Assembly (NCBI RefSeq): GCF_002896965.1 | Contig: NZ_LYMM01000025.1 | Coordinates: 1-64,000 of the forward strand | Direction: 5' to 3' | From: Novosphingobium guangzhouense | GTDB taxonomy: Bacteria; Pseudomonadota; Alphaproteobacteria; Sphingomonadales; Sphingomonadaceae | Length of the DNA stretch: 64,000 nucleotides | Shown: piece by piece, positions 22,616 to 31,487 of the stretch | How the letters are laid out: the number at the start of each line of letters is the position of its first letter | How positions within the stretch are numbered: the first letter of the stretch is position 1 | Notes under the pieces: model-generated | What the model was told of the DNA's origin: nothing | Databases searched by the model: none | What the model saw: the letters and a program-made list of their open reading frames with translations, nothing else | Program-made: the position numbers and the translations under genes

Positions 22616-23809
22616 ATGACATCGCCGATCATCGTTGCCGGAGGCGGCATCGCCGGTCTGACCGTGGCGCTCTCCCTGCTCCGACAGGGGCGGCAGGTCA
22701 TCGTGCTTGAGCAGACGCGGGCGATCGGCGACGTCGGCGCCGGCATCAGTCTGGGCGCACGGACCAGCCGTGCCCTATACGCACTGGGGATCGAGGCCGC
22801 TCTCAAGGCCGTGTCCGATACGCCCCAGGGCTCTGCCGCTTTCGACTATCGCACCGGAGAGGTACTGGGCGGCGCTTATGCACGGCGCAACTGGTCGGCA
22901 GCCGATATGGCAGACGTCAACATGCTGCATCGCGCCGACTTGTTCGACGTGCTGAAGGCCGCCATCGACGCGATAGATCCGCAGGCGGTCCGGCTTGGCC
23001 ACAGGCTGGAGCGATACGAACAGGATGAAGCCGGCGTCACGGTGCATCTGAGCGATGGCGATATCCTTTCCGGGTCCGTCCTGATCGGGGCCGATGGGCT
23101 TCGCTCCACCGTGCGCTCGCAGATGACCGGAGAAGTTACGCCGCGCGCCACGGGCCGGGTGGCTTATCGCTTTCTGGTGCCCATGGCTCAAGCCGCGCCG
23201 TTCATGGGTGCAGGTCCAGCCGGGATCTATGTCGGATCACGCGTAGCGCTTGGGCGCTACGTCATCCGAAAGGGCACGCTGGTGAACTGCGTGGCCTTCG
23301 CCCACCGGCCGGACGTAAGCAGCGAAAGCTGGTCGCAACGCGCCACGCGCGATGAGCTGATGGCGCTGTTCGATGGCTGGCACCCCGACGTGCGCGGCCT
23401 TGCATCTGCTGCGCCGCTTGAACGGACCGCGCGCTGGGCCCTGTACGATCGCGATCCGCTGGACACATGGATCGACGGACGTGTGACCCTGATCGGCGAT
23501 GCGGCGCATCCACTGATTCCGTTCCTCGGCCTTGGCGCGGCCATGGGGGTGGAGGACGCCATCATCATGGCGCGCGCCTTCGCGCAGTGGCCGGAGCCCG
23601 CGCAGGCCCTCGACGTCTACCAGCGCGCCCGGACCGGCCGCGCCAATGCCATCCTGCTGGAATCTCGCCGTCAGGCCGAAGTCTTCGACGCCGGCCCCGG
23701 CGCCACCAACGACATGCCCGATGCCGAACGTGAAAGCCGGGTGGACTACGACCCGCTGACCGTCGCCCTGCCCCAGCCCTGGCAAACCTGTCCCGACAAG
23801 CAGCCCTGA
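22616..23809 (+). CDS. FAD-dependent aromatic monooxygenase, 397 aa
   Basis: The flavoprotein hydroxylase motifs are all present: IVAGGGIAGLTVALSLLRQG (FAD dinucleotide fold, residues 5-24), the DG motif in GADGLRSTVRSQ (about residue 160) and the GD motif VTLIGDAAHPLIPFLGLGAA (about residue 290). The family contains salicylate and 3-hydroxybenzoate hydroxylases that use NAD(P)H and O2. GAGGGAA precedes ATG 22616, so a longer in-frame start is rejected. It heads a four-gene operon with cupin, MFS and aldehyde dehydrogenase genes. The substrate is not determined. Confidence 0.85.
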   Translation: MTSPIIVAGGGIAGLTVALSLLRQGRQVIVLEQTRAIGDVGAGISLGARTSRALYALGIEAALKAVSDTPQGSAAFDYRTGEVLGGAYARRNWSAADMADVNMLHRADLFDVLKAAIDAIDPQAVRLGHRLERYEQDEAGVTVHLSDGDILSGSVLIGADGLRSTVRSQMTGEVTPRATGRVAYRFLVPMAQAAPFMGAGPAGIYVGSRVALGRYVIRKGTLVNCVAFAHRPDVSSESWSQRATRDELMALFDGWHPDVRGLASAAPLERTARWALYDRDPLDTWIDGRVTLIGDAAHPLIPFLGLGAAMGVEDAIIMARAFAQWPEPAQALDVYQRARTGRANAILLESRRQAEVFDAGPGATNDMPDAERESRVDYDPLTVALPQPWQTCPDKQP

Positions 23810-23823
23810 CAAGGAGCCCGATC

Positions 23824-24363
23824 ATGATCCATCCCACTTCTCTGAAATGCCTTGCAGCCGCCGCTCTCGCTTCGCTTGTCTTGCCCGCAGGCAGCGCTCA
23901 TGCCGAAGCGGATTCGCTGCTCAGCTGGACCGACATGTCCAAGATCCGCATCTATCACGCCTATGCCGCCAGCGACGGCAAAAGCTATGTCGAGGAGATG
24001 GACATCCCTGCCAACGTGCGGATGACGGGCAGCGGTCCCACCCCCACCTACTTCGATTTCAAGGATGCCCACGCGGTCCGCATCGGGCGCGGCAAATCAG
24101 GAGCGATCTTCGACTGGCACGGCGCCACCGAGTTCCGCCACCTTCTGGTGCCGTTGCAGGGCAATCTTTTCTTCGATCTTGGAGATGGCCGCACGCTCTC
24201 GCTCAAGCCCGGCGAAGCGCTCTACGCCGAGGACTGGACCGGACGCGGGCATCGTTCCGGGTGCGAGGAATCGAAGCAGCTGCCTACCTGCGTTGCGCTG
24301 GACATCCTGATCGACGAGAATCCACACGCAATGCCGCTGCGCTCGCCGCCTTCGGGCAAATGA
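23824..24363 (+). CDS. Exported cupin-like protein, 179 aa
   Basis: A Sec signal peptide (LKCLAAAALASLVLPAGSAH, cleavage after HAEA) precedes a beta-rich domain. LLVPLQGNLFFDLGDGRTLS then LKPGEALYAEDWTGRGHRS (about residues 108-148) has the cupin second-motif look with His. AAGGAG precedes the ATG. The stop overlaps the ATG of the MFS gene (ATGA). A periplasmic cupin in a catabolic operon could bind or isomerise the substrate, but a reaction cannot be named. Confidence 0.65.
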   Translation: MIHPTSLKCLAAAALASLVLPAGSAHAEADSLLSWTDMSKIRIYHAYAASDGKSYVEEMDIPANVRMTGSGPTPTYFDFKDAHAVRIGRGKSGAIFDWHGATEFRHLLVPLQGNLFFDLGDGRTLSLKPGEALYAEDWTGRGHRSGCEESKQLPTCVALDILIDENPHAMPLRSPPSGK

Positions 24364-25703
24364 GCATGACCGCACCGCCGGCAACCGGGCACGATGACCG
24401 GGCAGACGCGTATCCGGGCCTGCGCAAGTCCTGGTGGATGCTCATCCTGCTGTTCCTTGCCGCCAACCTCTACAGCATCGACAAGGCCATCGTCGGCGTC
24501 CTGGCAGAGCCCATCCGATCATCGCTGCATATCGGCGACGTCGAGATGGGGCTCCTGCTGGGCTTCGCCTATACCGCACTCAGCGTGGTCCTTGGCCTTG
24601 TGCTGGGCAACTTCGCCGATCACCATTCACGCCGCCGCATCCTGGCCTTCAGCATCATCCTGTGGAGCCTGGCGACGATGGTGGGCGGGCTGGCGCCGGG
24701 TTTCAAGTCTTTCTTTGTATTCCGCGCGCTGGTGGGTCTTGGCGAGGCGGGCCTTGCGCCTGCTTCGCTTTCGGTCATCGCCGATATCTTCCCGCCCCAC
24801 CAGCGCGGCCGAGCGCTGAGCGGCTACTTCATCGGCGCCACCATGGGCACCGCGCTGTCCGCCGTCATTCCCGGCTGGATCGTCGGCGGCGAACTGCACA
24901 TCACCCTGCCGTTGTTCGGCACCGTGGAACCGTGGCGCAGCGCCTTCCTCATCTGCGGGGCGGCCGGTCCGCTGGTCGGCCTGCTGCTGCTTACCACCAA
25001 AGAACCGGCCCGACGGCAATCCCGCTGGACGCCGGGCGTGCAACCGCCACTGCGCGAAAAGATCGGCCAGTTGTGGTTGCAACGTGCCGTGATCGTGCCG
25101 CTCTACAGCGCCTTCACGCTCTATTACGTGGCGTTCGTAGGTGTCACATCCTGGACCACCGTGTTCCTGATGCGCACCTTCCGCGCCGACCTGCCCAGCT
25201 TCTCTGGGCGCATGGGCCTGACCGCCCTGATTGCGGGCGTCGCGGGTTACTTGCTGGGCGGCTTGGTATCGGATTCCCGTATCGGCCGAAAGCCCGGCGG
25301 CAAGATCCTTTTCCTTGTCTTCCTGCCGTTCCTGGCCATGCCAAGCGTGCTGGTCCGGCTGGCACCGGGCATCGATGTCGCGCTCATCGCGCTAGCCACC
25401 ATGAGCATGGCAACGCCGATGTTCAACGTCGCCATGAACGCCACGCTGCAGGATTTCCTGCCCAACGACATGCGCGGCTTCGGCTTCTCGCTGCTCGCGG
25501 TGGTCGTCGCGCTGCCTGCGGGCGCCGGAGGGCCGCTACTGTTCGCGCTGGTCACCGAACAGCTGCTCAAGGACCCCACCCGGATCGGCGATGCCTTCGC
25601 GATGGTCGGGTTGCCGGTGCTGGTGCTGGCGGCCGCATGCGCGGAACTGGCTCGCAGGGCCGCGATCCGCACCCACCCGGCAACAAAGGACTTCAACCCG
25701 TGA
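24360..25703 (+). CDS. MFS transporter, 447 aa
   Basis: The start ATG 24360 overlaps the cupin stop. The product has about 12 hydrophobic helices, the first at WWMLILLFLAANLYSIDKAI, and the MFS loop 2-3 motif GNFADHHSRRRILAFSIILW. The Glu/Asp pattern with NLYSIDKAIVG in helix 1 is typical of the aromatic-acid/organic-anion MFS group (including Spinster-like members). It probably brings the operon's substrate across the inner membrane. The GTG of the next gene overlaps its stop. Confidence 0.85.
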   Translation: MSMTAPPATGHDDRADAYPGLRKSWWMLILLFLAANLYSIDKAIVGVLAEPIRSSLHIGDVEMGLLLGFAYTALSVVLGLVLGNFADHHSRRRILAFSIILWSLATMVGGLAPGFKSFFVFRALVGLGEAGLAPASLSVIADIFPPHQRGRALSGYFIGATMGTALSAVIPGWIVGGELHITLPLFGTVEPWRSAFLICGAAGPLVGLLLLTTKEPARRQSRWTPGVQPPLREKIGQLWLQRAVIVPLYSAFTLYYVAFVGVTSWTTVFLMRTFRADLPSFSGRMGLTALIAGVAGYLLGGLVSDSRIGRKPGGKILFLVFLPFLAMPSVLVRLAPGIDVALIALATMSMATPMFNVAMNATLQDFLPNDMRGFGFSLLAVVVALPAGAGGPLLFALVTEQLLKDPTRIGDAFAMVGLPVLVLAAACAELARRAAIRTHPATKDFNP

Positions 25704-27157
25704 CGCCCCATATCGATCAGGCGCGCACCCGGCGCATCCTTCACGCCATCGACGGAGAACTGACCGGCGCGGCATTTGAAGAGGTCATCGACCCGTCCAC
25801 CGCCGAGGCATTCGAGCTCTACCCCGTTGCCACCGCCGACGAACTGGACCGCGCGGTGGGCGCCGCACGCAAGGCCCAGCCCGGATGGGCCGCCCTTGGC
25901 TGGGACGCCCGGGCTCAGTGCCTTGAACAGCTGGCCGATGCGATCGACGCGCAAACCGACTGGCTCGCCACGCTCCACACAATGGAACAGGGGATGCCGT
26001 TCAGCCAGTCGCTGCTCTACGTCAGCGTGGCCGCGCGTCGCATCCGGGCCATGGCCCGATACCGGATCGCCGATCGTATCCTGATCGACGCGCAGGACCG
26101 CCGCGTGACGGAGCGCTGGCACCCACTTGGCGTTATCGCCGCCATCGCGCCGTGGAACGGGCCGCTACTGCTAGGCATGATGAAGGTCGTTACCGCGCTG
26201 ATCTGCGGTAACACGATCGTCCTCAAGCCATCGGAGCTTACCCCGCTCAGCACTCTGGAAATCGGCCGGCTTGGTCTGGACCTGTTTCCTGCAGGCGTCT
26301 TCAACGTCGTCGGCGGCGGGCGAGAGACAGGCGCCGCAATGGCCGCGCATCCGGGCTTCGACAAGATATCCTTCACCGGGTCCACCGCCACGGGGCTGGC
26401 CATCGCCCGCGCCTCCGCGCAGTTCCTGCGCCCGATGACGTTGGAGCTTGGCGGCAACGATGCGGCCATCCTGCTGCCCGATGGATCGGCCGATGCGCTG
26501 GTCGCAGCCGCCGCCGGGACCGGATTTCATAATAACGGGCAGTTCTGCGCGGCCGTGAAGCGCATCTATGCACCAGCTTCCATGGTCGACGAAGTTGCTG
26601 GAAAACTTGCAGCGCTGGCGAACGGCTTCGTACTCGGCAACGGCTTCGAGCCGGGTGTGACGATGGGGCCGATCCAGAACCGGGCGCAGTTCGACAAGGT
26701 CCGTGCCTTCGTGGCCGACGCAAAGGCTGTCGGCGGGTGCGCCGTTGCTGGAGGCGCGACACTGGACCGTCCGGGCTACTTCATGCAGCCCACGGTCTTC
26801 ACACAACTGACGGACGGCCATCGGTTGGTGGACGAAGAGCAGTTCGGCCCCGTGATCCCCATCGTCAGTTACGATGACGTGGACACCGTTATTTCCCGGA
26901 TCAACGCTGGCCCTTACGGGCTTACCGGGTCGATCTGGACTGCGGATCTCGACCATGGCGAAGCCATCGCCGCAAGGATCGCGGTGGGCTCGGCCGCAAT
27001 CAACCGCCATGCGGCCTTCGATGCTGTGGTCCCCTTCCCGCTCATCAAGCAATCCGGGATGGGCATCGATTACGCGGAAGAGGGGCTCAAAGGCACGATG
27101 CGTATGCAGGTTATGACCACCACGCTGCCGCCGCCGGATATCGAGGGTGCGGCCTGA
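25700..27157 (+). CDS. NAD(P)-dependent aldehyde dehydrogenase, 485 aa
   Basis: The start is GTG 25700, overlapping the MFS stop as GTGA with AAAGGA upstream. IAPWNGPLLLGMMKVVTALI (about residue 150), FTGSTATGLAIARASA (about residue 225), the general-base Glu in LELGGNDAAI and the catalytic Cys in NNGQFCAAVKRIY (about residue 285) are the family marks. Length is normal. The operon context suggests oxidation of an aldehyde produced from an aromatic or aliphatic substrate, but the substrate is unknown. It ends four bases from a convergent gene. Confidence 0.9.
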   Translation: MTPHIDQARTRRILHAIDGELTGAAFEEVIDPSTAEAFELYPVATADELDRAVGAARKAQPGWAALGWDARAQCLEQLADAIDAQTDWLATLHTMEQGMPFSQSLLYVSVAARRIRAMARYRIADRILIDAQDRRVTERWHPLGVIAAIAPWNGPLLLGMMKVVTALICGNTIVLKPSELTPLSTLEIGRLGLDLFPAGVFNVVGGGRETGAAMAAHPGFDKISFTGSTATGLAIARASAQFLRPMTLELGGNDAAILLPDGSADALVAAAAGTGFHNNGQFCAAVKRIYAPASMVDEVAGKLAALANGFVLGNGFEPGVTMGPIQNRAQFDKVRAFVADAKAVGGCAVAGGATLDRPGYFMQPTVFTQLTDGHRLVDEEQFGPVIPIVSYDDVDTVISRINAGPYGLTGSIWTADLDHGEAIAARIAVGSAAINRHAAFDAVVPFPLIKQSGMGIDYAEEGLKGTMRMQVMTTTLPPPDIEGAA

Positions 27158-27161
27158 GCCA

Positions 27162-29423
27162 TCAGGCGACGTTCCTGAAGTTCGTCTGCTTCGCAATGAA
27201 GGCGACCACGGCGTCTTCGGGCAGCGCCCGTGTGAAGAAATAGCCCTGAAGCTCGTTGCAGCCCGCATCAGACAGGCGATCCATCTGCTCGCGGTTTTCC
27301 ACGCCTTCGGCGGTGACGGTCAGCCCCATCGCGTGGCCCAGCGTCACCACCGAAGTCACGATCGCGGCAGCTTCGGCATCGCTGCCCAGATTGTTGATGA
27401 ACGACCGGTCGATCTTGATCTTGTCCACCTTGAACTGCCGCAGGTAGCTGAGGCTGGAATAGCCCGTGCCGAAATCATCGAGTGCCACGCGAAAGCCCAG
27501 GTCGCGCAATCGGTGCAGGGTTGCTGCCGCAGCAGATTCCTCGTCCAGCAACACGCTTTCGGTAATCTCCAATTCGATGAGCCCCGGCCGGCAGCCAGCG
27601 GCTGTGACGATACCCACGACCCGCTCCACGAAATTTCCCGTCCGAAGCTGTACCGCCGAAACATTGACCGCCACGAAAAGGTCCGGAAGCCGAACCGCCA
27701 TCCGGCACGCCTGTGCCAGAACCCATTCGCCCAGCGGCACGATCAGGCCGCTTTCCTCCGCGATCGGAATGAATTCACCTGGCGCCAGTGGCCCGCGAAC
27801 GGGGTGGTTCCAGCGAACAAGCGCCTCCAGCCCGATCACCTTGCCGCTCTGCGCATCCACTTCGGGTTGGTAGTGAACCGAAAGCCCCTGCCCATCGGAG
27901 AGCGCATGGCGCAGTTCGTCCTCGATCTGGCCGCGCAGCTTGACTGTTTCGTCCATGAACGGTGCGAACAGCTGAAAACGCCCGCGCCCGTCGTGCTTCG
28001 CCTTGTAAAGCGCAATGTCCGCCTTGCGCACAAGTTCGCCGCGGTCGGTCCCTGCATCGGGTGCGATCGCGACGCCGATCGTCACGCCGACGAAGACCTG
28101 GCTACCCAGCAGAGCGAACGGCTGATCGACTACGGAGAGTATGCGATCGCACAGCACCGTAATGTCCACATCGTCCGCAATATCGCATGCCAAAATGCAG
28201 AACTCGTCGCCTCCGATCCGCGCCACCGTGTCCATCGCCCGCACCGTGTCCGACAGCCGCACCGCGAATTCACGGATCAGCACGTCTCCTGCTGCGTGCC
28301 CCAGAGTGTCGTTGACCTGCTTGAAGCGATCGAGATCCAGCACCAGTACGGCGCAACGCTCCCCCCGCCGCGCACGTGCAAGGGCCTGTTCCAGCCGGTC
28401 ATAGAACAACGCGCGATTGGGAAGTCCCGTCAGAACATCATGAAAGGCCAGATGCTGCGCCTGCGCCTCGCTGGCCTGAAGGTCGAGCACTGCCCCGGTG
28501 AGCTGTCTGCCGGAATGCCACAGCGACCTCACAAGCGCGCCCATCGCGGTGAACATGACCAGGATGAGCATCGCCGCAAACGGCCCGAGCAGACGACCGA
28601 TCCGGCTTCCGGGCAATTCAGGTTTCCAGAAGAAGAAGCCGATCCGTTCATTCATCTCGTCCCAGAATTCGACCCCTGCCTCCCCCGGTCTGGCAGCAGG
28701 ATCTTGCGAGAAGCGAAGACCCTTGAGCATGTTCCAGGCCGAAAGCTCCTTGAGATACCGGGCATCGAAAAAGCGCACACTGACCAGAAGCGGCAGGCTC
28801 TTGCTTCCGTCTGCTGCGCCGGTTGAAATGCGCATCACGCTGGCGGCGGCCGGACGCTGGGCCACCAGTGTGGCATCGCTGGCGTAGACCGTGCTGGCCT
28901 GCGTAAGCACGGTGGACTGGCGACGCGGAGCAAGTCCATAATCGACCTTTCCCGCCAGAGCCCGCCGCCCGCCAACCACCGCAACGAACGGCGCCAGATC
29001 GTTTGCAATCATCCGGTAGCTTGATGGCGGCGCGGGACGTCCCTCCACGAATGCGAAAATCGGCTTGCCGTCGGGGCTGAGAATGAACGTCATGTCATGG
29101 TGGAACATGGTGCTCAGCCACCCGCCGACTTCGCGGTCCAGCCATGGCGTATCCGGCTGCCTCCGGGCAAGTTGCTGGATCAGTTGCCCCCATGTGGCGA
29201 TTCCCTGTTGTTCGTAGGCAATCTGGTCAGCGCTGCCCGAAAGCGCCAGCCGGGCGAGCCTTGTCTGCCGTTGCAACGCCACGGAATCGCTGGTTCGGGT
29301 GGCCCAATGGAGCCCCCCCGCCGTTGCCGCCACGATGGAAAGCGCCAGCACTGCCATGGGACCGATGACCTGCCGAACGAAATTTCGGCGGAAGGTGGTC
29401 AGATCGGCTGAAGGTCGGGACAC
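27162..29423 (-). CDS. CHASE4-GGDEF-EAL cyclic-di-GMP protein, 753 aa
   Basis: The start is GTG (29423) with AGGGATG upstream. An N-terminal membrane helix (IGPMAVLALSIVAATAGGLH) leads into a periplasmic CHASE4-type domain to about residue 250, then a second helix (LGPFAAMLILVMFTAMGALV). The GGDEF domain has RIGGDEFCILA (about residue 400), which looks active. The EAL domain has EALVRWNHPVRG, VEITESV-type ELEITESVLL and DDFGTGYSSLSYLRQF, also intact. The protein could make and break c-di-GMP under control of a periplasmic signal. Confidence 0.9.
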   Translation of the reverse strand: MSRPSADLTTFRRNFVRQVIGPMAVLALSIVAATAGGLHWATRTSDSVALQRQTRLARLALSGSADQIAYEQQGIATWGQLIQQLARRQPDTPWLDREVGGWLSTMFHHDMTFILSPDGKPIFAFVEGRPAPPSSYRMIANDLAPFVAVVGGRRALAGKVDYGLAPRRQSTVLTQASTVYASDATLVAQRPAAASVMRISTGAADGSKSLPLLVSVRFFDARYLKELSAWNMLKGLRFSQDPAARPGEAGVEFWDEMNERIGFFFWKPELPGSRIGRLLGPFAAMLILVMFTAMGALVRSLWHSGRQLTGAVLDLQASEAQAQHLAFHDVLTGLPNRALFYDRLEQALARARRGERCAVLVLDLDRFKQVNDTLGHAAGDVLIREFAVRLSDTVRAMDTVARIGGDEFCILACDIADDVDITVLCDRILSVVDQPFALLGSQVFVGVTIGVAIAPDAGTDRGELVRKADIALYKAKHDGRGRFQLFAPFMDETVKLRGQIEDELRHALSDGQGLSVHYQPEVDAQSGKVIGLEALVRWNHPVRGPLAPGEFIPIAEESGLIVPLGEWVLAQACRMAVRLPDLFVAVNVSAVQLRTGNFVERVVGIVTAAGCRPGLIELEITESVLLDEESAAAATLHRLRDLGFRVALDDFGTGYSSLSYLRQFKVDKIKIDRSFINNLGSDAEAAAIVTSVVTLGHAMGLTVTAEGVENREQMDRLSDAGCNELQGYFFTRALPEDAVVAFIAKQTNFRNVA

Positions 29424-29586
29424 AAGCCAACATCCCTGTGATATCCGGCACGGATCACGGAATCTGGCAAAGATTGGCGTGGAACGGTTGCAGAATTGCA
29501 GCCGAAACAGATGTTTCTCTGATGGGCTGGGCGCTCATCGCTGAAGTGTCGGGCAAGGCGGGCTCCAAACCGGACACGCCCTAGGG

Positions 29587-31110
29587 TCACATCTGCAGCG
29601 GATCACCACCGCGATCCAGAGCGCTGGCCAAAGCTCTGGCCAAAGCTCTGGCCAGCAAATCTGCTGCGCGCCCTGCTTCATCGCCATCCAGATTGCCGAA
29701 ACCGAAACGCACACCCCACGGACCATTCCTGGCCAGCGAGGAAACATGGACAGACGGCAGGCCAAGCCCCGACCGCGCGGTCTCGGCATTCAGAGTTTGT
29801 GGGGACACTTCCGGGAACTGCAGCCATAGCGCAAGGCCACTGTCAGGCAGATCAAACGCGACCCGGTCGGCAAGGCGCGCGCGAAGCACATCGGCAGTGT
29901 GCATACGACGTTCCGCGTAAGTCTTATGCACCTTGTTCACGTGGCGCCAGAAAGCCCCGTTGCCGATCAGTTCAGCAGCCGCATCTTCAGTGAACCGATT
30001 GCCCATCACGTCTACGTGGGCACAATAGTAGCCCAGCGCCCGGGTCATCGCCTGGGGAGCATGTATGTATCCGATGCGAAGCGCCGGAGACAGCACTGTC
30101 GACAAAGAGCCCAGGTAAACGACATGCTCCGGCGCGTAGGCAGCCATCGGCAGCATCGGCTGCGAAACGAAATTGAAGTCGCTGCCGTAATCGTCTTCGA
30201 TGATGGCATAGCCGAACTGGGCCGCCAAGTTGAGCAGCCCCAGCCTTTGCTCCGGTCCCATTTGCGTGGTGGTCGGAAACTGACAGTGAGGCGTCACGTA
30301 AATGGCGCGAACCTGGTGGCGCCTGCATATCCGCTCCACTTCGTCCAGATCGATCGCCCCGCCTTCGGAGCGGACCGGGATCACGCGCGCCCCGATCATG
30401 CCAAACGCAGCGACCGCAGGCTGATACGTCAGTTCCTCGACCAGAACGATATCTCCGGGACGCAGCAGTGCCTGAGCGGTCATGAAAAGGCCGCTCTGGC
30501 GGCCACGCGTCGTCAATATGTCGTCCGGAGCACACAAAAGACCGCGCTGATGACGCAGCATGTCGCAAATGGCCGACCTCAGGCCATCGGTACCGGACCA
30601 ACCCATCGCCCTGTGGGAGCGTTCAGATACGGCGCGGTTCAACGCGTTGCGGTAAGCTTGCGCCATCAGGGCAGCCGGAAAAAGCCGGCCATCAGGCTCG
30701 CCGTCGTCAACGCGGGCCATACCGTGGCCTGGCAGGTCGATCTCATGTTCGGGTGTCGGCAGGACACGATAGCGCGGCTTTGGCTTTTCATTGCGCAGCA
30801 CGTTGCGCGTCGAGGTGCGCCCGCCGCCACCGGCACGCGGAAGAGGGGCATCCGCCGCGACCATCGTGCCGCGCGTGCCTGCCGCCTCAAGCCAGCCCTG
30901 TGAAATCAGTTCTTCATAGGCAAGCACGATTGTCTTGCGATTTAGCTTGAGCTGAACCGCAAGCTTGCGGCTGCTCGGCAGAAACGTACCATGGGCAAGG
31001 CGCCCATTTTCAATGTCGCGGATGATCGCTCCGGTCACCTGCAAATAAGCGGGCGTCGGCAGCGACGGATTGATCCGGCCGCCGAAAGCGATCTGATAGT
31101 TTCTGGTCAT
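29587..31110 (-). CDS. MocR/PdxR-type regulator lacking the PLP lysine, 507 aa
   Basis: The N-terminal GntR-type wHTH (about residues 18-85, YLQVTGAIIRDIENGRLAHG, LPSSRKLAVQLKLNRKTIVL) is followed by an aminotransferase-like domain. In the domain, YLGSLSTVLSPALRIGYIHA (about residue 325) aligns with the family's G-S-x-S-K-x-L-x-P-A-L-R-x-G-Y block; here Thr stands where the PLP-binding Lys is expected. The codon is ACA. The paralogue at 43611 keeps Lys. It may therefore be a regulator that no longer uses PLP covalently. Confidence 0.85.
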   Translation of the reverse strand: MTRNYQIAFGGRINPSLPTPAYLQVTGAIIRDIENGRLAHGTFLPSSRKLAVQLKLNRKTIVLAYEELISQGWLEAAGTRGTMVAADAPLPRAGGGGRTSTRNVLRNEKPKPRYRVLPTPEHEIDLPGHGMARVDDGEPDGRLFPAALMAQAYRNALNRAVSERSHRAMGWSGTDGLRSAICDMLRHQRGLLCAPDDILTTRGRQSGLFMTAQALLRPGDIVLVEELTYQPAVAAFGMIGARVIPVRSEGGAIDLDEVERICRRHQVRAIYVTPHCQFPTTTQMGPEQRLGLLNLAAQFGYAIIEDDYGSDFNFVSQPMLPMAAYAPEHVVYLGSLSTVLSPALRIGYIHAPQAMTRALGYYCAHVDVMGNRFTEDAAAELIGNGAFWRHVNKVHKTYAERRMHTADVLRARLADRVAFDLPDSGLALWLQFPEVSPQTLNAETARSGLGLPSVHVSSLARNGPWGVRFGFGNLDGDEAGRAADLLARALARALASALDRGGDPLQM

Positions 31111-31487
31111 GCAGCAGGCACGTCAACGCTTGCTGAAACCGAAAAATTCCCATCCTGAGCACGGCGATCCTGACGGTTCTGTGCCCGGTCGTGCGCAGCT
31201 GCGCACCTTAGCGGCAAAAATCAGCCGGAGCAGGGGGATAGGAACTGTCATGTGTTGCCTCTTGGAACGCAACACTGAACATAAGATTCAGCCGTGAACG
31301 TCGAAATGCCAAAATCATGCTGAAATCAGCATGATTTTAAGCATATTGCCCAGTCAGATTGACGAAACGCTCAAAATAGCTGCCCGTCGATGCCACGTCA
31401 TTCCTCTATACCCAGACGTAGTGTTTTCAACGGCATAGCGTAACCGGAACCCGATCATCCCGGCCACGCTAGTCAGCGCAAAAGCGT
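31111..31487. other. Gene-free stretch with two dyads
   Basis: GTGCGCAGCTGCGCAC at 31191-31206 is a perfect 16-bp palindrome. AAAATCATGCTGA (31311-31323) and TCAGCATGATTTT (31326-31338) form a perfect 13+13 dyad. The first suits an operator for the MocR gene on the left, the second either an operator or a terminator of the amidase transcript. A 62-codon plus frame at 31109 has a GC pattern of noncoding sequence. Confidence 0.5.

Noticed and set aside
24434..27157. Apparent fusion of a long Arg-rich region to aldehyde dehydrogenase
   Set aside because: The first 420 codons are an out-of-frame reading of the MFS gene. The real start is GTG 25700 with AAAGGA upstream.
27147..28826. Plus-strand frame of 559 codons
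   Set aside because: Antisense to the GGDEF-EAL gene, whose motifs are intact on the minus strand.
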